Assembly (NCBI RefSeq): GCF_040706615.1
Contig: NZ_JAPDRF010000003.1
Location: 124,001 to 188,000, forward strand
Reading direction: 5' to 3'
DNA: 64,000 nt
Source of the DNA: Lentisalinibacter sediminis
GTDB lineage: Bacteria > Pseudomonadota > Gammaproteobacteria > Steroidobacterales > Woeseiaceae
Position numbers and translations under genes: made by a program. Of this stretch, positions 1-9,105 are shown in pieces (the stretch's first letter is position 1; each line of letters begins with the position of its first letter). The notes under the pieces are model-generated. The model was not told where the DNA came from. It saw only the letters and a program-made list of their open reading frames with translations, and ran no database searches.

Positions 1-1
1 C

Positions 2-184
2 GAGGCGAACGGGCGCGAGGAGGCAGCTCGCCACCTCGACCGCAAGGGCGACCGCATCGACCGACGGCTCGATCACAAGGGCGACCGGGTCGACCGGCGC
101 CTGAAGCGTAAAGGGGACCGTATCGACCGGGGCCTGGACCGCAAGGGGGACCGATTGGAGCGACGGGTGGATCGGCGCAGCTAG
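2..184 (+). CDS. C-terminal part of a basic 11-residue-repeat protein (5' end outside window)
   Basis: An open frame runs in from the window edge to TAG at 182-184. Its last 45 or so residues are a tandem array of about four 11-residue units of the form LDRKGDRIDRR (variants LDHKGDRVDRR and LKRKGDRIDRG), highly charged and rich in Arg, Asp and Gly. The matching 33-bp DNA units are nearly identical, so this is a true tandem repeat. Periodicity and charge suggest an extended or helical structure that could bind nucleic acid or ions, but that is inference. No catalytic domain is visible in the part present. A strong hairpin terminator follows 35 bp downstream, which supports a real gene end. Function unknown. 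Confidence 0.6.
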   Translation, partial: EANGREEAARHLDRKGDRIDRRLDHKGDRVDRRLKRKGDRIDRGLDRKGDRLERRVDRRS

Positions 185-218
185 ATCCTGAGTTCCGCCC
201 GGCACGCGGTAACCATCG

Positions 219-243
219 AGAGGGCCGCTGCGGCCCTCTTTTT
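219..243 (+). terminator. intrinsic terminator of the repeat protein
   Basis: Perfect 8-bp stem AGAGGGCC/GGCCCTCT with loop GCTGC, followed by five T residues. It sits 35 bp after the stop codon at 184. Confidence 0.85.
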
Positions 244-290
244 CCCTCTCTCCGACGGCTTGCATGCCGTATCCGGAAGGCTCGGCGTTG

Positions 291-2696
291 CTATCCGCGC
301 GTGTCGACCCGTTGCTCGTACAGCTCGATGTAGTTCTGGTAATAGCGGATATAGAGCATGAAGTGCTCCTCGAGCGCGCTGAGCTCGCGCTCGGTCCCGC
401 TGAAGTACTCGAGCAGGTCCTCCCGCTGGTACTCGAGCAGGCGGCCCAGGTTGGGCGCCACGTCCTCCACGTTGTAGAGATCCATGTCGGAGTACTCGAG
501 GATCGGCCGGTTGTCGGTGTGCAACGGCGCGCCGGCAACCAGCCCGTCCACGTCGCTCTCGCCCAGCAGCAACATGCTGGCGAGTTCATAGACGTTGTCC
601 ACGTCGAGGCTGGCGAGGTCGCGCTCGACCGCCTGCATCCGCTCCCGCAGCTCCGGCAGGTTGACCAGTGTCGGCTCCGGCGTCCCGACCAGGATGATGA
701 AGTGGGTCGGAAACTGGGTGAAATACCAGGCCGTGGTGTGCGGGAAGACGTCGTCGAAGGTAGCGATCAGGATGCGCAGGTCCTCGAACGACAGACCGCC
801 GACCGGCAGCCAGGCGGCGGCGACGCCCTCGGGAGTCAGGGCGTCGCGCATGATCTCGAAATACTCGCGCGTGTAAAGGTAGGGGTTGCGCTTGTACTTG
901 AGGTTGGTCACGTCGGTTGCGATGGCGGAGAACGCCTGGTCGGTGGCGGCAATGTAGTTGCGGGCGTCGTCCAGGACCAGCTTGAGGTCAGGGTCCGCAT
1001 ACGAATGGTGGTTGACGTTGCCGAAAAGCGGCGCCGCGTCGATGATCTTCTGCTCGATCTCGACGGCGTGGACCTCGACGCCGTGCAGCAGCATGCTGCC
1101 CGAGGTGGTCCCGGTGCCATAACCGACGGTCAGCGCCACCGCCGGATCCTCGGCCAGCAGCAGCGGCACGTGGGCCAGCATCTTCGAGTCGGCGAGCAGC
1201 ACGGCGTCGGTCCCGGAAACGTTCTGGCCGTCCACGAACAGGCCGCGATAGCCGTCCCGCTCGACGGCGGTGACCGTGCCCGACAGGCCCTCCGCGTAGT
1301 AGATGACCTCGAAGCCCCCGGCCGCGGTCCGCAGGTCGCGGCCCCTGAGTTCGGCGTGGAACGACTTGCTGTCGGCGAAGACCAGCACGTTCGCGACGGC
1401 GGCAACCACCAGCAGGGAGGCCCATTGCATCGGGGCGGAGCGGCCGGTGCGCAGCAGGAAGGCCAGGGCGATCAGCAGGCTGAGATTGACGAGGATGAGC
1501 GTGGTGTTCCACATGCCCACGAAGGGGATGAGGACGAAGCCCGTCAGCAGGCTGCCGAGGACGCAACCGAGTGTATTGGAGAAGAGGGTGGCGCCTGCCT
1601 TCGCGCCGATCCGGTCCACATCCCGGGCGTAGATGCGAACTCCCAGCGGGAACAGGATGCCCATGAACACGGCCGGTATGAACGAAACCGTGAAGGCCAG
1701 GCCCATGCCCAGCGTTAGCTGGCCGACCGGCGTCGTGTCTGCCAGGAGGAGGGTCAGCTGCTCGAACTGCCGGAATACGAGCAGCACGACGGCACCGCTG
1801 AAGGCCGTCACGATCGACACGGCGCTGAACCAGGACTCGAGATCGCGCCGCCGATCCACGGTCCGCGCCACCATCCATGCGCCCACCGCGAAGCCGAGCA
1901 GGAAGCCGGCGAGGATGAGCGCGAAGGCCTGCGAGGTCGACAGCCCGTAGGTCGAGAGGATGCGCACCCACAGCATCTCGTATCCCAGCGCGATGAAGCC
2001 GGTGAGAAACAGGAATACCAGCATGTAGGAGTACGGCGCCTTGTCGCCGCCAGCCGGTTCCAGCTCCTGGGCGCCCCGCTTGCTCAGGGCGACGATCAGG
2101 GCGGTCAGCAGGTTGCCGGCGACGGCTATGATCAGCGTGCCCGTCACGCCGAACCATCGCACCAGCAAGAAGCCGGTCAGCAGGACGCCGGCGGCGGCGC
2201 CGAGCGTGTTGACGTAGTAGAGCCTGCTGAAGCTGGAGCCGAGCTGATCCGGGTTGCGAAGAAAATACTTTGCCAGCAGCGGCATGGTGCCGCCGATGAG
2301 AAACACCGGCGGCAGCAGCACCAGGGTCGAGAGCAGGAGCCGCGCGACCGAGAGGCCATAGAAGCCGAGATTGTTGTAGGCGTATTCGTAGAGATAGCGG
2401 TAGACGGGCAGCGTCTCGATCACCAGGAAAGCGATTAGCGAGGTCGCGGCGATCCCCACCTCCACGTAGACGTAGATCCGCAGCGGGTCGCGGGCCCGCT
2501 CCGACCACTTGCCGAAGAAATAACTGCCCAGGCCCAGCCCCAGCAGGAACACGGCAACCACGGTGGCAACCGCGAAACTGCTGACCCCGAAGACGAGCCC
2601 CAGCAGGCGGACCCAGATCAGCTGGTAGATCAGCGCCGAGGCGCCCGAGATGAAGATCGCTGTGAATAGCAGCCTGTTGCTCAGGGTCCAAACCAT
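291..2696 (-). CDS. fused membrane / spermidine synthase-like protein
   Basis: About 801 residues when started at the ATG at 2696 (MVWTLSNRLL), which has AGAGGG about 10 bases upstream. The longer frame to 2903 adds an Arg/Ala-rich stretch unlike a protein N-terminus. The first 480 or so residues hold many hydrophobic helices in an MFS-like arrangement. The C-terminal third looks like a spermidine synthase/SAM-dependent fold: VGYGTGTTSG matches the glycine-rich motif and VHAVEIEQ the acidic strand after it. Fused proteins of this type are widespread in bacteria and mostly uncharacterised. Aminopropyl transfer is not established, and the substrate cannot be read from the sequence. It is the only gene in its transcription unit and is divergent from the decaheme cytochrome. 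Confidence 0.8.
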   Translation of the reverse strand: MVWTLSNRLLFTAIFISGASALIYQLIWVRLLGLVFGVSSFAVATVVAVFLLGLGLGSYFFGKWSERARDPLRIYVYVEVGIAATSLIAFLVIETLPVYRYLYEYAYNNLGFYGLSVARLLLSTLVLLPPVFLIGGTMPLLAKYFLRNPDQLGSSFSRLYYVNTLGAAAGVLLTGFLLVRWFGVTGTLIIAVAGNLLTALIVALSKRGAQELEPAGGDKAPYSYMLVFLFLTGFIALGYEMLWVRILSTYGLSTSQAFALILAGFLLGFAVGAWMVARTVDRRRDLESWFSAVSIVTAFSGAVVLLVFRQFEQLTLLLADTTPVGQLTLGMGLAFTVSFIPAVFMGILFPLGVRIYARDVDRIGAKAGATLFSNTLGCVLGSLLTGFVLIPFVGMWNTTLILVNLSLLIALAFLLRTGRSAPMQWASLLVVAAVANVLVFADSKSFHAELRGRDLRTAAGGFEVIYYAEGLSGTVTAVERDGYRGLFVDGQNVSGTDAVLLADSKMLAHVPLLLAEDPAVALTVGYGTGTTSGSMLLHGVEVHAVEIEQKIIDAAPLFGNVNHHSYADPDLKLVLDDARNYIAATDQAFSAIATDVTNLKYKRNPYLYTREYFEIMRDALTPEGVAAAWLPVGGLSFEDLRILIATFDDVFPHTTAWYFTQFPTHFIILVGTPEPTLVNLPELRERMQAVERDLASLDVDNVYELASMLLLGESDVDGLVAGAPLHTDNRPILEYSDMDLYNVEDVAPNLGRLLEYQREDLLEYFSGTERELSALEEHFMLYIRYYQNYIELYEQRVDTRG

Positions 2697-3110
2697 CCGT
2701 ATGAGCCCTCTGGCCAGGTTGGATGTCCCGCGCCGCGCCCGTCGCGACGGGCGCAAAGCCCGCGGCCGTCGCAGCATCTTAGCCGCATGGCGAACATCGC
2801 AGGCACTCGGAAGAACCCCTAGTGCACCGCAACGCCCGGGACAGCAAGGCCCGGAGCAGGCCCGCGGTGCCCGTCCTGCCCGCTGGCCGATCAGGCCAAC
2901 CACGAAGATCTAAGGATTACGAATCATTCTCAATTAGGTTCTGGTTTTCGTTGCGATTCAGTGAGCTAAGCTTCGTATAACCCCTGATTGGATACGCGGG
3001 TCATCGCAGTCACCATCTCGCCTGAGCATTCCGTTTTGGGATCTTCGGAGGGAGACATACGGGATGCGCGCTTGATTGGGGTCGCGCCCTGACTTCCTTT
3101 GGAGATATCG
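2697..3110. other. divergent intergenic region
   Basis: This 414-bp gap separates the divergent spermidine synthase-like and decaheme cytochrome genes. The half nearer the cytochrome gene (2910-2990) is AT-rich and contains the Fur-like site listed separately. The cytochrome start at 3111 has GGAG at 3101-3104. No RNA gene or further ORF is convincing. Confidence 0.5.
2913..2931. promoter_or_regulatory. candidate Fur box upstream of the decaheme cytochrome
   Basis: AGGATTACGAATCATTCTC matches the 19-bp Fur consensus at 11 positions, and the right half (AATCATTxTC) is almost perfect. It lies in the AT-rich part of the divergent promoter region. A half-good match is only suggestive, but iron control of a ten-heme protein would make sense. 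Confidence 0.3.
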
Positions 3111-5468
3111 ATGAAAGAAAAATGGAAACTGGTGGCAACCGTAGTGCTTGCTGCCTTTCTTGGATTAGCCGGCTGCGAAGGCGACGACGGTTCGCCGGGC
3201 GCCGCCGGCCCAACGGGTCCCGAAGGACCCACGGGACCCGCCGGACCTGAAGGCCCTCCGGGTGACGACGCAGCTATCACTCCCGTCGAATCCTGCGCCG
3301 TGTGTCACGATGCTGGTGCTTACGCCGACGCAGCGGAAAACCACATCGTCTTTGGCCTGGGCACGTTCGACAACCTGTTGATTAGCGACGACGGCACCGA
3401 CGTGACGCTGGACTTCACTCTGGCTGTCGACGGTGCACCGGCGGTTGGTGCCGAGTATTATCGTTCCTATTGCGGGGACGGCACGGACCGAGTCACCTTC
3501 AAGGGTCGCAGCGATCCGATCCCGCCCGGCACGTTCAGCTCTGACGGCGCCGGTGGTTACTCGATCATCCTGCTCGATGCCGTTGCACAATGCCTGACGA
3601 CGAGCCCGAATTCCCGCTTCCTGGCGATCCTCCAGTTCGGCGAGGAAGAGCTCGAGCTCGTGGCCTACGGCGACTATCCGGACGCCATCGGGCTCGCCGG
3701 ACTGGCCAGCAACCAGTCCTGCGTCGCCTGTCATGGCGAAAGCGGTGAAGTCGGCCGCTTCGCACCCGACAATCGCGGCGGCCATTACTCGGCGCCGATG
3801 ACCGTCGATGCCTGCGTGGTCTGCCACCGCCGGGATGACCCGGCGACACCGGAAGACGACCGGCCCTCGTACGGCCAGCTCGCCGAGATCATCCACGGCA
3901 TTCACAACTCGCACAACTTCCCCGATGGCGAGTTCCTGTCGCGGCGCGACACCGTGTATGACGTCACCTACCCGACCTACATGACGAATTGCAGCGTCTG
4001 CCACAGCGACAGCGATGTCGTACCGGCAGCGGGCGTCTCCGCCCTCGAAGCTGCGAACGCCATGCCGGTCTCCGGCGCGGCCTGCTTCACCTGCCATGGC
4101 GGCATCGACGGCTTCGCCTTCGAAGGTGGCCTCGAGTTTCACTTGACGATCCCGAATCCGGAGACGGCCGACTGCGGTCAGTGCCATAACGGCGGCACTG
4201 CGGGCGCCGACGTAGCCTACTACCACAACGGCCTGATAACGGAACGTGACGGCATCATCTTCGATGGCGTCGACACCTCCGTGGCCGAAGGCGCGAAGTT
4301 CGACTGGCAGATCACCAGTGTCGTCGATGACGGCGTTGAACTGGCCATCTCCTGGACGGCCAGCTACGACGGCGTTGGCGTCGACCCCTGTAACGCCACG
4401 GCAGGCGCCGGCGCCCCGGTGTTCTTCGCCGACGGCAACGGCAACCTGAGCATCCTGCGCAACTACGCACAGGGCGGCGATTACATCCTGGGCGTCAGGC
4501 CGGATCGCGCCGGTCAGCCCGGCGGACAAGTCGGCGTCTCCGTCGACAACACGACCTGCTCCGGCGGCGTCGCGACGACCGTGGTTCCGGTGGAGGAGAC
4601 CGATGCCATGTATGGCCGCGTAGCCATCCAGGGCAAGCCTCGCGTGCCGATCGTACAGCCGGCCAACGATGACCGCGCAGCTGATCTCACGGCTGAATTC
4701 GGTGATCTCATGCCGGTGCGCGCCTTCACGCCGACCTTCGACTGGACGGTGGGTGACGGTGCTCCGGCGCCTGCGCGTCGGGCCGTGGTCGACTCGGGCG
4801 AGTGCCTGCAGTGCCACGTCGGTTCGATGTACCAGCATGGTGGCAACCGTGTCGACAACGTCGACATGTGCTACCTCTGCCACAACACGGCGGCCAACGA
4901 CCAGTACGTCCGTGTCGACGAGTTCGGCGTGGATGCCTCTGAGGCGTATGACGGCCGTGCCGGGCAGAACTTCGGCATGAAGGAGATGCTGCATGCGGTC
5001 CATTCGGCCGGCGAGACGACTGCACCGATCGTGATCTACCGCGGTCGTGGCATCTACGCCTGGGCGGGCGACGAGTCGCAGCTGTTCAACTGGCCGGGTG
5101 CTGGCAGTGATCTGCCGGTCTTCGGTTCGGATGACGGTGCGGGTAACCCGGTGCTCGAGAACCATACGTTCCACAGCCCGACCTATCCGCGCGCGCTGAA
5201 CCAGTGTGGTGCCTGCCACGTGGACGGCTTTGCCGTCCTGCCGAGCGCACTCGACGCGATGGCTTCGACCGTCGAGACAGGTGAACCGCCGTTTGGTGAC
5301 CAGGTCAACGACGTGCTCGAGGGTGCCCAGACATCCTCCTGCGTGACCTGCCATCGCAGCGGTGATCCCTCGATCGAGGCCGCTATCAAGGCGCATGCGT
5401 ACCAGAACAGCTGGACCCCGCAGGAATTCCCTGAGGGTCGCGAAACGATAATCGACGCTGTTCGGTAA
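3111..5468 (+). CDS. OmcA/MtrC-family outer-membrane decaheme cytochrome c lipoprotein
   Basis: 785 residues from ATG 3111, with GGAG six bases upstream. The N-terminus is a lipoprotein signal ending in LGLAGC (lipidated Cys22). A collagen-like Gly-Pro-rich stretch follows (residues about 27-53, G-x-P repeats), then exactly ten CXXCH heme motifs: CAVCH, CVACH, CVVCH, CSVCH, CFTCH, CGQCH, CLQCH, CYLCH, CGACH and CVTCH. One heme site is near the N-terminus, five lie between about 3718 and 4185, and four in the last 220 residues. The heme-free middle (about 4200-4800) fits the beta domain of this family. Family members sit on the cell surface and pass electrons to minerals, shuttles or other cells. 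The usual periplasmic decaheme (MtrA) and porin (MtrB) genes are not next to it, so its electron donor must be encoded elsewhere. A strong terminator follows. Confidence 0.92.
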   Translation: MKEKWKLVATVVLAAFLGLAGCEGDDGSPGAAGPTGPEGPTGPAGPEGPPGDDAAITPVESCAVCHDAGAYADAAENHIVFGLGTFDNLLISDDGTDVTLDFTLAVDGAPAVGAEYYRSYCGDGTDRVTFKGRSDPIPPGTFSSDGAGGYSIILLDAVAQCLTTSPNSRFLAILQFGEEELELVAYGDYPDAIGLAGLASNQSCVACHGESGEVGRFAPDNRGGHYSAPMTVDACVVCHRRDDPATPEDDRPSYGQLAEIIHGIHNSHNFPDGEFLSRRDTVYDVTYPTYMTNCSVCHSDSDVVPAAGVSALEAANAMPVSGAACFTCHGGIDGFAFEGGLEFHLTIPNPETADCGQCHNGGTAGADVAYYHNGLITERDGIIFDGVDTSVAEGAKFDWQITSVVDDGVELAISWTASYDGVGVDPCNATAGAGAPVFFADGNGNLSILRNYAQGGDYILGVRPDRAGQPGGQVGVSVDNTTCSGGVATTVVPVEETDAMYGRVAIQGKPRVPIVQPANDDRAADLTAEFGDLMPVRAFTPTFDWTVGDGAPAPARRAVVDSGECLQCHVGSMYQHGGNRVDNVDMCYLCHNTAANDQYVRVDEFGVDASEAYDGRAGQNFGMKEMLHAVHSAGETTAPIVIYRGRGIYAWAGDESQLFNWPGAGSDLPVFGSDDGAGNPVLENHTFHSPTYPRALNQCGACHVDGFAVLPSALDAMASTVETGEPPFGDQVNDVLEGAQTSSCVTCHRSGDPSIEAAIKAHAYQNSWTPQEFPEGRETIIDAVR

Positions 5469-5537
5469 CCCAGGGTGACCGGGGTGGGCCGCAAGGCCCG
5501 CCCCACACCATCAAAAAAGATAGAAGAAAGACATTCC

Positions 5538-5566
5538 GGCCGGGAGAGCGATCTCCCGGCCTTTTT
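5538..5566 (+). terminator. intrinsic terminator after the decaheme cytochrome
   Basis: Perfect 10-bp stem GGCCGGGAGA/TCTCCCGGCC with a GCGA loop and five T residues, 70 bp after the cytochrome stop codon. It lies between the cytochrome and the convergent MFS gene. Confidence 0.92.
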
Positions 5567-5588
5567 CTTTGCGGCGGCCCGCAGCCCC

Positions 5589-6863
5589 CTACTCGTCTCT
5601 GGCGGCTTCCGTACCGTACCTGAACGGTTCGCCCTCCGCGTCCTGCAGCTGCTGATCGAATGCCGCCTGAAGGCCGGTTTCCTGCTCCTCGGCTTCCTCG
5701 TCCGGCTCGGGCTCGATGTGACCCGGGTAAAACGGCGACAGGATCGCGACGGCTATACCGATTGAAGACAGCAGGGCAAACGCATCGGCATAGCCGATAT
5801 CGGCCACCAGCGCGCCAACCGCGGGCGAACCGGCCGCCTGTCCGAGCGCAACGGCGATGAACGGCAGCACCGGCCCCATCGCGAGCCGACCCGGCAACAG
5901 GCGGATGCCGGTCATCAGGTACAGGCCCGTCAGACTCATGTAGGCCAGACCGAAGACCAGCGCCGAGAACGTCGCGAGCACCACGCTACCGGGACTGGCG
6001 GCGAGTAGCGCGAGGCTCGCCGATAGCATCATCAGCATCAATGCATGGGTGATCGGCGGATTGTTGCGATCTGCCAGGTCGGCGACCACCGCGCCACCCA
6101 GGCCCGCTATGCCGACCGCGAGCCACAGCCATCCGGCTGCGCCGGGCGGCAGGGCGCCGAGGGTAACCACCAGGTCGGGCGCGAAGATCCAGTACGCCGA
6201 CGCGATGAATCCCATGACGAATGCAAACAGGGAGAGCTCGAACAGGCGTGACCACTGCAGCTTGCTGATGGGCGGAGGCGGCGCGGCGTTGGACGGCACG
6301 ATGGGCGATGCCGCGGGGATGAAGCGCCACGCGGCCACGACGCCTGCGGCGGCGAGGACGGCGAAGGAGGCGTAGGCAAAACGCCAGGCTCCGGCCATGA
6401 ACAGCACCGCCGGCACGGCCACCGCCACGCCGACGCTGGTGCCGGCGTTCATGACCGCGCTGACGCGCCCGTGCTGCGTGCGTCTGACCACCGCCCGCAT
6501 GGCAGCCGTGAGCGCCGGCATCATCATGCCGGTGCAGATACCGCACGCGAAAACACCGACCCCGAGCGAGACCGGGCCGGACGCAAAACTGATCAACGTC
6601 AGCCCACCGACGCCGAACAGGCCTGACAACACCGCAGTATGCCGGGCCCCGAGACGGTTGGCGATGAATGGCGCGACGAGCGTGGCCAGCAGGAAGCTGA
6701 TCAGCGGCAGCGCGCCGATGATGCCGATCACGTAGGGCGTGAGCGCCAGTTCGGCGCGGATCGGAGGAACGAACAGCCCGAAGGCGAAACGCGCCAGGCC
6801 GTAGCTGATCGCCACCAGCGCCGCGCCCAGAAGCGCGAACCCTGTGCTCGAACGCATGCTCAT
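5589..6863 (-). CDS. MFS transporter, YbfB/YjiJ-like
   Basis: 424 residues with about twelve hydrophobic segments, starting MSMRSSTGFALL. The early motif GLARFAFGLFVPP is typical of YbfB/YjiJ-type major facilitator proteins. The C-terminal 40 residues are acidic and Glu-rich, a soluble tail. It is the last gene of the minus-strand run that begins with the BKACE gene at 13528, though a 170-bp gap separates it from the ligase gene upstream. Context suggests uptake or efflux of a carnitine/betaine-type compound, but these substrates are usually carried by BCCT or ABC systems, so this is weak inference. ATG 6857 is an alternative start; neither has a clear ribosome site. Confidence 0.8.
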   Translation of the reverse strand: MSMRSSTGFALLGAALVAISYGLARFAFGLFVPPIRAELALTPYVIGIIGALPLISFLLATLVAPFIANRLGARHTAVLSGLFGVGGLTLISFASGPVSLGVGVFACGICTGMMMPALTAAMRAVVRRTQHGRVSAVMNAGTSVGVAVAVPAVLFMAGAWRFAYASFAVLAAAGVVAAWRFIPAASPIVPSNAAPPPPISKLQWSRLFELSLFAFVMGFIASAYWIFAPDLVVTLGALPPGAAGWLWLAVGIAGLGGAVVADLADRNNPPITHALMLMMLSASLALLAASPGSVVLATFSALVFGLAYMSLTGLYLMTGIRLLPGRLAMGPVLPFIAVALGQAAGSPAVGALVADIGYADAFALLSSIGIAVAILSPFYPGHIEPEPDEEAEEQETGLQAAFDQQLQDAEGEPFRYGTEAARDE

Positions 6864-7034
6864 GATGCCGCCGCGTGGTGGGCGCCGGGCACCCCCGTCG
6901 GTTCCCGTTTCCGGCGCGGCTCGCTCCGCGTGTACTTTTTCGCCGTTTCCATAGCGACCACGACTCTATCGGTGGGGATCGGCTGCAACAATAACAGGAC
7001 CCGCGTTCCCGGATTGAAGACCGGGCTCCCGGCT

Positions 7035-9092
7035 CTATTGGCGTTCGATCAGCCGGATCAACGCATCGGCGGCGACGGCACCTGTGGGCGTAACGATCAT
7101 CGGGTTGACGTCCAGCTCATGGATCCGGTCCGCGTTGGCGACGGCGTAGGCTGCCAGCTTGTCTGCGGCATCGATCAGCGCGTCGAGATCGCCGGCGATA
7201 CCGCCACGATAGCCGGCGATGAGCGCAGACACCTTCAGGCGGCCGATCGCCGCGGCGATATCTTCGCGAGTCACCGGCAACAGCAGCGGGACGGTATCGT
7301 GCAGCAGTTCCACGTTGACCCCGCCGCTGCCGATCAGCATCGTCAGCCCGAAACCCGGGTCGCGGCTGAAGCCGACGATCAGTTCGGCAATGCCGGGGCC
7401 GATCATCTCCTCGACGAGCAGGCACTCGAACTTTTCCGCAAGCCTTTCCGCGGCGCCCAGCAACTCCGCGTCGGTCCGGATGCCGACAACGACGGCAGCG
7501 GCCTCGCTCTTGTGCGCCAGCCCCTCGGCAATACCCTTGAGGACCACGGGGTAGCCGATTCCGGCCGCAACTTCGGCGACTTCGAACGGGGCACAGACCC
7601 GGCCTATCGGCACGCGGATACCGGCCGCAGCCAGCTCCTGCTTGCTTTGCCACTCGTCCAGCAGGACGGACTCGCCGCTGCGCGGGTGCGTAGCGGCCAC
7701 GGGTACCACCCGTGCCGGCGCACGTCGTGCCGCGCCAACGTCCGCCGCCGCCCGGATCGCGAACAGGCAGTCCTCGATACCCTGCATCGGCGTCAGGCCG
7801 GCATCCTTGAGGCGCTCGCGGACGGTGTCGGACATCGTTTCCGGCAAAGACGAGACGATGACCGCGCGCCCGCCGGTCGCTTCGACCGCCGCCTGCAACG
7901 CCCGTTCCGCGACCCGCCAGTTGGCATCGTCGTTATCCTCGCCAGGCGGGTAATCGAGGACCAGCAGTGAGCAGGCATGATCGTTGCCGAGAACATCCGT
8001 AAAGCAGCGGGTCAGCTTGTCGGTATCGCCCCAGATATAGAGGTGATAATCCAGCGGATTCGAAACGCTGACGTTCGGCCCGAGCAGCTCCTTCAGGCGT
8101 TTCGCGCTCTCACCGGAGAACTGCGGCGTGCTGACGCCGAGCCGTTCGGCGTTGTCGGCAACGACGGTTGCGTCGCCTCCCGAGCAGCTGAGTGATGCGA
8201 TCGTCGCCCCGGGCAGGGGCCCGCACTGCGAGAGGAGCTTCATCGTCTCGAGAAACTGGGACACCGTGTGGCAGCGGGCGATGCCCAGCCGCGCGAATAA
8301 CGCCGTGTAGAGCTCGTCGGAACCCGCCAGTGAGCCCGTATGGCTCATCGTTATCTCCGCCCCGCGGGCGGAACGGCCCGCCTTGAAGGCGATGATCGGC
8401 ACACCCTTCCGGAGCGCGCGTATCGCGGCCCTGGAAAAGGCCGGGATGTCGTTCAGCCCCTCGATGTGCAGACCGATGGCCGTGACGCGCTCGTCCTCGA
8501 GCAGGGCATCGATGTAGTCGTGCATGCCGAGCGCGCTGTTGTTGCCTGCCGAGATCACGTAGGAGAAGTCGACTCCGCGGCGCTGCATCGTCAGGTTCAG
8601 GGCGATATTGCCGCTTTGCGCGATCAGGGCGACGCCTCGCTCGCAACGGCGGCCACCGTACTGGTCCGGCCACAACGCGACGCCGTCCAGGTAGTTGAGG
8701 TAGCCGTGGCAGTTCGGGCCAATGATCGCCATGTCGCCGGCCGCTTCCCTGAGCTCCCGTTGCAGTCCGGCTCCGAGTGCCCCGGCTTCGGCGAATCCCG
8801 CCGCGAAACAGACCGCGCCGGGCGCTCCGGCCGCGGCGAGGTCCCGGATGATGGCAAGCGTGGCCTCCGGCGGCGCCGCGACGAAGCTCGCCTCCGGCAC
8901 ACCCGGCAGCTCGGCCACGCAGGTTACGCAGTCGACACCAGCGAGTTCCTGCCGTTGCGGGTTCAGTGCCCACAGCTGCCCCGTGTAACCGATCTTGCGG
9001 CATTGTCGAATAACCTCCGCCGCGCTGTCGCCGCCGATGACGGCCACCGACCGGGGACTCAATAGACGCCGCAGCGCCTCAGCTTTACGCAC
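7035..9092 (-). CDS. ADP-forming acyl-CoA ligase (acetate--CoA ligase family)
   Basis: 685 residues with the layout of NDP-forming acyl-CoA synthetases. A CoA-binding Rossmann domain comes first (residues 1-130, SVAVIGG). A succinyl-CoA-ligase-like region contains the SHTGSLAG motif, whose His251 aligns with the phosphohistidine of the family. A C-terminal ATP-grasp domain follows (from about residue 460). These enzymes make acyl-CoA from acid, CoA and ATP with ADP and phosphate as products, or run in reverse. Its place 13 bp after the CaiD-like gene suggests that it activates carnitine, crotonobetaine or butyrobetaine, replacing the AMP-forming CaiC or the CaiB CoA-transferase. That substrate is inference. 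One chain carries both alpha and beta parts, as is common in proteobacteria. Confidence 0.85.
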   Translation of the reverse strand: MRKAEALRRLLSPRSVAVIGGDSAAEVIRQCRKIGYTGQLWALNPQRQELAGVDCVTCVAELPGVPEASFVAAPPEATLAIIRDLAAAGAPGAVCFAAGFAEAGALGAGLQRELREAAGDMAIIGPNCHGYLNYLDGVALWPDQYGGRRCERGVALIAQSGNIALNLTMQRRGVDFSYVISAGNNSALGMHDYIDALLEDERVTAIGLHIEGLNDIPAFSRAAIRALRKGVPIIAFKAGRSARGAEITMSHTGSLAGSDELYTALFARLGIARCHTVSQFLETMKLLSQCGPLPGATIASLSCSGGDATVVADNAERLGVSTPQFSGESAKRLKELLGPNVSVSNPLDYHLYIWGDTDKLTRCFTDVLGNDHACSLLVLDYPPGEDNDDANWRVAERALQAAVEATGGRAVIVSSLPETMSDTVRERLKDAGLTPMQGIEDCLFAIRAAADVGAARRAPARVVPVAATHPRSGESVLLDEWQSKQELAAAGIRVPIGRVCAPFEVAEVAAGIGYPVVLKGIAEGLAHKSEAAAVVVGIRTDAELLGAAERLAEKFECLLVEEMIGPGIAELIVGFSRDPGFGLTMLIGSGGVNVELLHDTVPLLLPVTREDIAAAIGRLKVSALIAGYRGGIAGDLDALIDAADKLAAYAVANADRIHELDVNPMIVTPTGAVAADALIRLIERQ

Positions 9093-9105
9093 GGGTGCCC
9101 GTCCC

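Noticed and set aside
264..1718. 484-codon plus-strand frame opposite the spermidine synthase-like gene
   Set aside because: Low-complexity Gln/His/Val-rich translation, an antisense shadow of a well-supported gene.
3165..5396. 743-codon minus-strand open frame opposite the decaheme cytochrome
   Set aside because: Shadow of a GC-rich gene: no ribosome site, His/Arg/Val/Asp-rich sequence without a domain, whereas the plus strand has ten heme motifs and a lipoprotein signal.
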